This document shows, in pieces, positions 34,205-39,618 of a stretch of DNA of 39,618 nt (positions within the stretch are counted from its first letter, which is position 1; the number at the start of each line of letters is the position of its first letter). A program made the translations under genes and the position numbers. The stretch comes from Desulfobulbaceae bacterium (GTDB lineage: Bacteria > Bacteroidota > Ignavibacteria > Kapaibacteriales > UBA2268), in assembly GCA_018335795.1 (NCBI GenBank), contig JAGXRP010000061.1, positions 1-39,618 of the forward strand, given 5' to 3'. The notes under the pieces are model-generated. The model worked only from the letters and a program-made list of their open reading frames with translations, made no database searches and had not been told where the DNA came from.

Positions 34205-34867
34205 ATGTCAAACAGAGCAACAATTGTTGACGACAGACTTTTCGCTTATTTGAAGGATAATTTCTCGTCAGAAGACGAATTTTTGGCAGAATTACAGATT
34301 AAGGCAAAAGAAGCCGGGTTACCCCCTATTTCGATTTCTCCCGAGCAAGGGAAATTTATGCAGTTTTTGTTGCATTCAGTCAATGCAAAACACGTTCTCG
34401 AAATCGGTACTTTGGGAGCTTATTCAGCTATCACAATGGCGAGAGCTTTGCCTGATGACGGCAAAATAATCACTGTCGAAAATGAGCCAAAACATTATGA
34501 ATTCGCCTGCAAAATGGTGTTGGAGTCAGGTTTGGCAAACAAAATTGAAGTTGTTTTAGCTGATGGCAAAAATTTTGTTAAGGAATATCGTACCCAAAAT
34601 CAATTTGATTTCGTCTTTGTTGATGCAGATAAGCCGTCATATTTATATTATTTGAATAATATAACACCCAAAATAAAAATAGGTGGAATCTTTGCGGCAG
34701 ACAATGCTTTTGCATTTGGATTTATTTTGGATTCGAAGCCTGAACGAAACCCTGATGATGTAAAATCAATCAGAAGTTTCAACGAATATTTCAGGACTCG
34801 AGATAATTATTTCACTTGTATTGTACCCGTAGGCGACGGAATAATCATGGGATATAAAAAATATTGA
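34205..34867 (+). CDS. class I SAM-dependent O-methyltransferase
   Basis: 220 residues of the small O-methyltransferase family 3 (catechol/caffeoyl-CoA O-methyltransferase type). The SAM-binding motif I is HVLEIGTLGAYSAITMA (residues about 61-77), motif II is KIITVENEPKHYEFA, and the metal-site/acidic stretch FDFVFVDADKPSYLYYLN is intact, followed by GGIFAADNAFAFG. The N-terminal helix region (DDRLFAYLKDNF) is typical too. Substrate unknown. The TGATG arrangement with the next gene at 34865-34869 indicates coupled translation. Confidence 0.92.
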   Translation: MSNRATIVDDRLFAYLKDNFSSEDEFLAELQIKAKEAGLPPISISPEQGKFMQFLLHSVNAKHVLEIGTLGAYSAITMARALPDDGKIITVENEPKHYEFACKMVLESGLANKIEVVLADGKNFVKEYRTQNQFDFVFVDADKPSYLYYLNNITPKIKIGGIFAADNAFAFGFILDSKPERNPDDVKSIRSFNEYFRTRDNYFTCIVPVGDGIIMGYKKY

Positions 34868-36318
34868 TGGAAAACAAAATCACTATAAACACAGCTTTTC
34901 TGATATTGGCTTCAGTGCTGATTGCATTTGCTGTTTATTCTTGTTCAACACCCCGAAAGACAGGGTTTGCTTTGCAGCAAGAAATCTGGGAAATGGATGT
35001 TGAATACGGATTGATTGACACATCAAAAAAAGAAATCTACCTGAAAGGCACATTGCCGATTGATTCCGCCGACCCAAACAAATTAATCTATGATATTTAT
35101 CGCGTCGAGCCTGAAGATTACCCAAAAGAAATAAGATTGATAGCACGAGTATTTGATTCTTCGGGTTATTTCATTACAAATATGGGCGACCCTTACCGAA
35201 AAGACCCGAATATAACCTACTTTACTTCGTTACGCGAAGAATTGGGCAAGCATTACAACATTCGTAAAGAAACAATTCCGGAATTCACTGTTCGAGAATA
35301 CGGTGCCAATGATTCAATTGCTTATAATTTAGTTTTATCGGTTGATTACAGCGGCTCTATGGATGCAATTCTCGATGCGATTTTCGTAGGTACAGAGTTA
35401 TTTGTGTCTATGAAATTCGATGTGGATAGAATTGCATTAGCAACATTCAACAAAGAGATTGACGTCAAAGTGCCATTGATGAAGGACACATCGGAAATTT
35501 TGGCTTTGTATCGCTCAAATTACCGTCGTGGAATTGGGCTATTTAGTGCTATGCGGGATGCAGTTTGGTCGAGTTACGATATATTGAAAGATACTCCAAT
35601 CGAAGACCCACGAGTAGTTGTAGTGCTTTCTGATGGTGATGATAATTATTCCAAAGCAAGTATTGATTCGCTGATTAAAAGAGCAAATCGTGAGAAAATC
35701 CACGTTTTCTGTGTTGCTTTTGGTTACTCGAAAGACGAAAGCATGAAGCAATTGGCTCAATATACAGGTGGGAAATATTACAAAGCCTACACTAAAGAGC
35801 AATTGATTGACATTTTTCGCGATATTTATTTGAGTTTGCGCTATCATTATCGCATTACATACACTCCACCGGTTTACTGGGGCTATCATCATGTGTATTC
35901 GGGATTGAATGTACCCGGAAGAGTGGATTCGTTAATTGGTGATGGATTTTACGATTCATCCGGTTGGCTATCGCTATCCGATACAATCATCAGACCGATA
36001 TTTTTTGATTTTGATAGTGCTACAATCAAGCCCGAATCCTATCCTACCTTAGATGAGTTGGTGGATTTAATGTACACTTGGCCCAAGCTACGATTTGATA
36101 TTCATGGGCATACTGACAACGTTGGCACTCAAGAATATAACCAAGCATTGTCTGAGCGCCGTGCCCAAGCGGTTTACGATGCCTTGATATTAAGAGGTAT
36201 CGAAGAACGCAGATTGCGCTATCGTGGATTCGGAATGTCGAAACCCATAATTTCCAATGAAACTCCCGAAGGACGAGCCAAAAATCGAAGAACAGAATTT
36301 ATAATCATAGCTAAATAA
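34867..36318 (+). CDS. VWA and OmpA domain lipoprotein
   Basis: 483 residues from the ATG at 34867, which shares its A with the previous stop TGA. A lipoprotein signal ends in VYSC (Cys26). Residues about 152-340 form a von Willebrand A domain: VLSVDYSGSMD carries the DxSxS metal motif (Asp160, Ser162, Ser164) and VVVVLSDGDDN the later Asp. The usual Thr of the third MIDAS loop, expected near RRGIGLFSAM (221-230), is not seen. Residues about 385-483 form an OmpA peptidoglycan-binding domain (RPIFFDFDSATIKPESYPTLDEL, FDIHGHTDNVGTQEYNQALSERRAQAV, GRAKNRRTEFI). It would be anchored by lipid and bind the cell wall, with a protein-binding VWA head. Confidence 0.88.
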   Translation: MENKITINTAFLILASVLIAFAVYSCSTPRKTGFALQQEIWEMDVEYGLIDTSKKEIYLKGTLPIDSADPNKLIYDIYRVEPEDYPKEIRLIARVFDSSGYFITNMGDPYRKDPNITYFTSLREELGKHYNIRKETIPEFTVREYGANDSIAYNLVLSVDYSGSMDAILDAIFVGTELFVSMKFDVDRIALATFNKEIDVKVPLMKDTSEILALYRSNYRRGIGLFSAMRDAVWSSYDILKDTPIEDPRVVVVLSDGDDNYSKASIDSLIKRANREKIHVFCVAFGYSKDESMKQLAQYTGGKYYKAYTKEQLIDIFRDIYLSLRYHYRITYTPPVYWGYHHVYSGLNVPGRVDSLIGDGFYDSSGWLSLSDTIIRPIFFDFDSATIKPESYPTLDELVDLMYTWPKLRFDIHGHTDNVGTQEYNQALSERRAQAVYDALILRGIEERRLRYRGFGMSKPIISNETPEGRAKNRRTEFIIIAK

Positions 36319-36323
36319 TATAC

Positions 36324-37709
36324 ATGATAAATTTTTACAGATTTGCCTTTCTCACGGTCTTCATTTCAATAATTGCTCAGTCCAAAGTTTATACACAAAC
36401 TTCGGAATTTAATCCTGTTGAAAAATATGCTGCGGTTGCCGATAAAATAATCAGTGCAGCCCTGAAAGACAGCTCATCTTGGGACAGATTAGCCTATTTT
36501 TGCGATGTATTCGGACCGCGATTGAGCGGCTCGAAAAATCTCGAACTCGCTCTTGATTGGGTTGAAAAAGAATTCCAAAAAGATGGCTTCGTGGATGTCC
36601 GCAAAGATGAAGTTATGGTTCCACATTGGGTTCGTGGGAATGAATATTGTACATTATTGCACCCACGCGAAGCAAACATTCCCGTATTCGGACTTGGTGG
36701 CAGTATCGGAACTCCAAAAGAGGGAATTAATGCGGAAGTCATAGTGCTGAGCGACTTCGACGAATTGGAAAGACGCAAAAAAGAAATCAGCGGCAAAATC
36801 GTAGTTTTCAACCAGCCATTCATTAGCTACGGGCAATCAGTTCAATATCGCTTTTATGGTGCCATACGTGCCGCTCAATACGGCGCATTAGCATCGCTTA
36901 TCCGTTCAGTCAGTCCGGCGACAACACGCAACCTACACACAGGAATGATGGGTTATGTTGATTCGGTCAAAAAAATCCCTCATGCTGCGATAAGTCCCGA
37001 AGATGCCGAATTGCTTATGCGTTTGCAAAATCGCGGTATAAAACCAAGAATCAAGCTATATATGGAAGCTGAAACATTGCCCGATATATTGTCCTACAAT
37101 GTGATGGGCGAAGTCAAAGGAAGTGAATTCCCTGACCAAATTTTAGCAATTGGCGGTCATTCGGATTCGTGGGACGCAGGCACCGGAGCACATGACGATG
37201 CAAGTGGATGCATAGCCACATGGGAAGCTGTAAAATTACTCAAAGAGCTAAATCTGATACCAAAGCGGACTTTACGCGTAGTGATGTGGACTAACGAGGA
37301 AAACGGCGTCAAAGGTGGCAATGCCTATCGTGATGCGCGCAAACATGAAAATCACGTCCTAATGTTCGAGATGGACGGCGGTGCTTTCAGACCATCTGCA
37401 ATCAGGCTTAAAGCGCCGGAGAAAATTTTCAATGAATTCAAGAAAATCGAGCCTTTGCTTAAAAAAGTTGATGATACCGCCGTTTTGCCCTCAGGTGGTG
37501 GCGTGGATATTCGCCCGATGATGGACACAGGAGTTCCGGGAATGAGCCTCTCCACTGACGATGCCGGCAAATATTTCTGGTATCACCATTCGCATAGCGA
37601 CACTGCAGACAAAGTTGATAAACGTGTATTCAATCAATGTGTGGCTGCAATCGCAATCGCAATCTACATCTATGCAGACATGCCCACAGAAATTTTAAAT
37701 GATAAATAA
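36324..37709 (+). CDS. secreted M28 family aminopeptidase / carboxypeptidase Q-like
   Basis: 461 residues with a signal peptide (to about residue 24). A protease-associated-like insert (INAEVIVLSDFDELERRKKEISGKIVVFNQ, RAAQYGALASLIRSV) precedes the M28 catalytic part. Two-zinc site residues are visible: His279/Asp281 in GGHSDSWDAGTG, Asp291 in AHDDASG, Glu325/326 in WTNEENG, Asp351 in EMDGG and the late histidine in HHSHSDTADKVD. This arrangement matches the carboxypeptidase Q/plasma glutamate carboxypeptidase group, which cleaves small peptides. It starts 5 bases after the VWA-OmpA gene. No lipobox or T9SS tail is seen, so it is probably periplasmic. Confidence 0.93.
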   Translation: MINFYRFAFLTVFISIIAQSKVYTQTSEFNPVEKYAAVADKIISAALKDSSSWDRLAYFCDVFGPRLSGSKNLELALDWVEKEFQKDGFVDVRKDEVMVPHWVRGNEYCTLLHPREANIPVFGLGGSIGTPKEGINAEVIVLSDFDELERRKKEISGKIVVFNQPFISYGQSVQYRFYGAIRAAQYGALASLIRSVSPATTRNLHTGMMGYVDSVKKIPHAAISPEDAELLMRLQNRGIKPRIKLYMEAETLPDILSYNVMGEVKGSEFPDQILAIGGHSDSWDAGTGAHDDASGCIATWEAVKLLKELNLIPKRTLRVVMWTNEENGVKGGNAYRDARKHENHVLMFEMDGGAFRPSAIRLKAPEKIFNEFKKIEPLLKKVDDTAVLPSGGGVDIRPMMDTGVPGMSLSTDDAGKYFWYHHSHSDTADKVDKRVFNQCVAAIAIAIYIYADMPTEILNDK

Positions 37710-37721
37710 GGTTTCAAAAAA

Positions 37722-38246
37722 ATGAATAAAGCAGAATTAGCAAAAGCAGTTTATAATAGCGCCTATATTACGGGTGAATTCCTCCTGCGTTCGGGCAAAA
37801 TCAGCAACGAATACTTCGATAAATATCAATTTGAGGCTGACCCGACTTTGCTGAACGAAATCGCAGAGCAAATGTCGGCAATAGTGGATGATGATTTCGA
37901 TTATTTAGGTGCATTGGAAATGGGTGGCATTCCCATAGCGACTGCTTTAGCCATGAAGTTGAATAAGAAAATCGTTTTTGTCCGAAAACATGCAAAAGAG
38001 TACGGCACGAGCAAATTAGCAGAAGGTCCGGATATTCAGGGAAAGAAAATCCTCATTATTGAGGATGTCATCACGAGTGGCGGGCAAATAATTCTAAGTG
38101 TTGATGAACTCCGCTCACTTGGAGCTATCATAGACACAGCAATGTGCGTAATTGACAGGGAATCCGGCGGAACTGAAGCACTTTTAGAAAATGGCATTCA
38201 ACTCAAGCCTTTGTTTACTATGTCTTATATCAAGGCGCAGATTTAA
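37722..38246 (+). CDS. pyrE: orotate phosphoribosyltransferase
   Basis: 174 residues. It joins orotate and PRPP to form OMP in pyrimidine synthesis, in the cytoplasm. Seen are GEFLLRSGKISNEYFDKYQFEADPTLL at the start, LGALEMGGIPIATALA, the lysine/arginine loop VFVRKHAKEYGTSKLAEG and the PRPP-binding signature ILIIEDVITSGGQI (about 110-123). The length suits the short single-domain form. AAGG lies 9 bases before the ATG. It is the last gene of the ssb-to-pyrE run, 12 bases after the peptidase stop; no clear terminator hairpin follows. Confidence 0.95.
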   Translation: MNKAELAKAVYNSAYITGEFLLRSGKISNEYFDKYQFEADPTLLNEIAEQMSAIVDDDFDYLGALEMGGIPIATALAMKLNKKIVFVRKHAKEYGTSKLAEGPDIQGKKILIIEDVITSGGQIILSVDELRSLGAIIDTAMCVIDRESGGTEALLENGIQLKPLFTMSYIKAQI

Positions 38247-38283
38247 GATTAAACAAATTTTTTTTGATAGCTTAAGAAAATCA

Positions 38284-38314
38284 TTTGTAATTTGGTGTTG
38301 ATATATTATTTTTG
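38284..38314 (+). promoter_or_regulatory. Bacteroidota-type promoter of outer-membrane lipoprotein gene
   Basis: TTTG at 38284-38287, a 19-base spacer, then TATTTTTG at 38307-38314. Both boxes match the TTTG/TAnnTTTG consensus exactly. The start codon is 38 bases downstream. Confidence 0.7.
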
Positions 38315-38352
38315 TTTTTTAAGAATAGTTTAACATTTAACAGGTGTAGATT

Positions 38353-39057
38353 ATGGAACAAAAGGGAATAAAGCTTCAAAAAAACATCATTGGTTTGTTT
38401 TTCATCGTGACATTCAGCTGTGTACTAATCTCTTCTTGCCAGAGTCTTGTTTATAGCCCATCAATTAATTTACCCGATGAAATAAAAAAAGACAAAACTA
38501 ACCTTATCGCAGCATATGAAAGATTGCCACTGACAAGCAGCGATGAGGAAAAAAATGAAATGAATAATGGATTTATGGCAGCTTTACAACATTCTTTTAC
38601 AAATAGTTTTATGCTTCAGGCAAAATATTGGGCTGATGTTAATTCGATGAATGATGGTCTAAAATTTAAGCATGGCTTATCGCTTAACGGATTTATACGA
38701 CTGAATGATTCCAATTCTCCCTATAAATTTTACTTATCGCCTTTGGTGGCGGCAGCATTCGAAGAAAATGTAACATTGATGGGTGTATTTGGTGCATCGG
38801 CATCAGTACAAACTCCTAAATTTTATGTTTTCGAGCCATTTCTTTCAGTTGGAATTTTCTATGGCAGTGCATATCATACATATTATTACGGCAATTATGA
38901 TGGAATAGCGATAATTCCTAATGCAGGCGCCTATATTCCGCTATATGGAAATTTAAAGCTCTACTTGGAATTGTCCTTCCCTGCGGTTTATTATTCAGAC
39001 TTTGCAACATGGGAAACTTTTCTTGTCCCCACAATTGGTTTCAAATATGGTTTTTGA
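38353..39057 (+). CDS. predicted outer-membrane lipoprotein with beta-barrel-like strands
   Basis: 234 residues of no assigned family. A lipoprotein signal ends in ISSC (Cys29), with a basic N-terminus (MEQKGIKLQK). The mature part (from LVYSPSINLPDEIKKDK) is followed by alternating strands, rich in Phe/Tyr, that look like an outer-membrane barrel (GFMAALQHSFTNSFMLQAKYWADV, FYLSPLVAAAFEENVTLMGVFG, FVLVPTIGFKYGF-type C-terminal aromatic strand). Many such proteins are one-of-a-kind in Bacteroidota. AGGTG precedes the ATG. It is preceded by a good promoter and is not part of the pyrE operon, so it stands as its own unit next to the repeat array. Confidence 0.75.
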   Translation: MEQKGIKLQKNIIGLFFIVTFSCVLISSCQSLVYSPSINLPDEIKKDKTNLIAAYERLPLTSSDEEKNEMNNGFMAALQHSFTNSFMLQAKYWADVNSMNDGLKFKHGLSLNGFIRLNDSNSPYKFYLSPLVAAAFEENVTLMGVFGASASVQTPKFYVFEPFLSVGIFYGSAYHTYYYGNYDGIAIIPNAGAYIPLYGNLKLYLELSFPAVYYSDFATWETFLVPTIGFKYGF

Positions 39058-39089
39058 TAGAAATATCTTGTCAATAAATTAGGATTATA

Positions 39090-39166
39090 TAGCCCACGGT
39101 TTTAACCGTGGGAAATGGGAATGATAAGGAATTTAAAACCATTTTAATGGTTGCAAAAAATGAAAT
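39090..39166. repeat. REP-like repeat unit, copy 1
   Basis: A 77-base unit containing the palindromes CCCACGGTTTTAACCGTGGG (39093-39112) and AACCATTTTAATGGTT (39137-39152). It is repeated almost exactly 140 bases downstream, with two substitutions and one small indel or further base differences near the 3' end. Confidence 0.85.
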
Positions 39167-39175
39167 AGCTTGTCC

Positions 39176-39196
39176 TGTCAGTTGTAACAACTGACA
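39176..39196. repeat. 9-bp inverted repeat between REP-like copies
   Basis: Arms TGTCAGTTG (39176-39184) and CAACTGACA (39188-39196) with a TAA loop. The arms are unrelated to the flanking palindromes. Confidence 0.8.
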
Positions 39197-39229
39197 CGAC
39201 GATCAAAAAGACTCGAAATGAGGATAACA

Positions 39230-39307
39230 TAGCCCACGGTTTTAACCGTGGGAAATGGGAATGATAAGGAATTTATAACCATTTTAATGGTTACAAAAGA
39301 ATGAAAT
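39230..39307. repeat. REP-like repeat unit, copy 2
   Basis: The second copy of the unit at 39090-39166, 78 bases long, with the same two palindromes (39233-39252 and 39277-39292). Here the second is flanked by TA, which extends its symmetry. Confidence 0.85.
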
Positions 39308-39308
39308 C

Positions 39309-39333
39309 GCTCACGGTTTAAAACCGTTGGTGA
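39309..39333. repeat. diverged ACGGTT-type palindrome
   Basis: TCACGGTTT and AAACCGT around a single A, with the outer arm ending GGTGA. It looks like a decayed member of the same palindrome family. Confidence 0.6.
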
Positions 39334-39358
39334 TAGAAATGAAAATTACATTCCTCAC

Positions 39359-39390
39359 GAGGCTGACTCATAAGGGCAACTTTATTTTTT
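39359..39390. terminator. decayed GAGGCTG-type hairpin
   Basis: GAGGCTGACTC-AT-AAGGGCAACTTT followed by a T-run resembles the better hairpins at 10693 and 39416 but has several arm mismatches. It may no longer function. Confidence 0.35.
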
Positions 39391-39415
39391 CAAGACAAAC
39401 AAAATCCCCCTTAAT

Positions 39416-39444
39416 GAGGCTGTCCAAATGGGCAGCCTCTTTTG
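39416..39444 (+). terminator. GAGGCTG-type terminator-like hairpin
   Basis: Arms GAGGCTGTCC (39416-39425) and GGGCAGCCTC (39430-39439) pair with one wobble around a 4-base loop, followed by TTTT. No gene ends immediately upstream within this window, so it may serve readthrough from 38353-39057. Confidence 0.6.
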
Positions 39445-39618
39445 ATTTAAATTGGGGATAAAATTAGTCTAATTGATATAATAGGCATTGTAAATTTGAT
39501 TAATTCACTAAAAATGTGTATTATTTCATTTTTTGGTATGTTTTGATGTTAATTTGAGGCTATTTTGGAGAGGTAAGAGAGATATTTTGCTTTTTTAAGC
39601 TACAAATTTGCTTAAATT

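Larger units (their letters stand above)
39058..39618. other. gene-free region with palindromic repeats and terminator-like hairpins
   Basis: No coding sequence was seen here. The first half (39090-39330) is an array of short palindromes, described separately. The middle holds two hairpins of the GAGGCTG...CAGCCTC type, one decayed and one good. From 39445 to 39618 I see only AT-rich sequence with no recognisable feature. Confidence 0.8.

Noticed and set aside
39090-39307. Possible CRISPR array from two direct repeats
   Set aside because: There are only two units, each 77-78 bases and itself made of two palindromes, with a palindromic 63-base gap. No cas gene is nearby. REP-like repeats explain it better.

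Overview
The window is low-GC bacterial DNA with several signs of the Bacteroidota/Chlorobiota (FCB) group. These are promoters of the TTG...TAnnTTTG type, C-terminal tails that look like type IX secretion (T9SS) sorting domains, a TonB-dependent receptor with a carboxypeptidase-like N-terminal domain, a BBP2-type porin, and a PorE-like propeller/CRD/OmpA lipoprotein. It also carries a late flagellar module, which most Bacteroidota lack. That combination points to a motile relative such as Ignavibacteria or Kapabacteria; this lineage is an inference, since no rRNA gene is present.

Layout. 1-2332 (minus): a PocR-plus-multiple-PAS sensor protein, cut by the window start. 2621-5566 (minus): a secreted M16 peptidase. 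5834-10658 (plus): a tightly packed operon of three exported proteins (beta-helix protein, HExxH metallopeptidase with a T9SS tail, Asp-box propeller), ended by a hairpin terminator. 10828-10910 (minus): tRNA-Ser(UGA). 11045-12103 (plus): a BBP2-like porin. 12161-17160 (minus): a TonB-dependent receptor followed by its secreted partner. 17378-20323 (minus): a 14-repeat RCC1 protein. Its C-terminal double 'GWNMIS' module is shared with the Asp-box protein. 20583-28568 (plus): transaldolase, leucyl/phenylalanyl-tRNA-protein transferase, PorE-like OmpA lipoprotein, class A penicillin-binding protein, FAH-family hydrolase and two translationally coupled lipoproteins. 28578-32562 (plus): the flagellar block of sigma-28-type promoter, flagellin, terminator, FliS-like, FliD, FlaG, a FliT-like candidate and a FlgM-like candidate. 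32714-38246 (plus): SSB, MlaD-type protein, O-methyltransferase, VWA-OmpA lipoprotein, M28 peptidase and PyrE. 38353-39057: an outer-membrane lipoprotein behind a clear Bacteroidota-type promoter. 39058-39618: no gene, but an array of REP-like palindromes and terminator-like hairpins.

How the parts fit. Much of the window serves the cell envelope and surface: exported proteins, receptors, OmpA-type peptidoglycan-binding proteins, a peptidoglycan synthase and lipid-transport (Mce) machinery. The flagellar block looks like a self-contained late regulon, with a filament gene under sigma-28 control, export chaperones, cap and a possible anti-sigma factor. The strongest candidates for something not well described are the tandem GWNMIS C-terminal module on two unrelated propellers, the short flagellar genes at the end of the flagellin cluster, and the receptor plus conserved secreted partner pair. 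I found no transposase, CRISPR array or phage gene.
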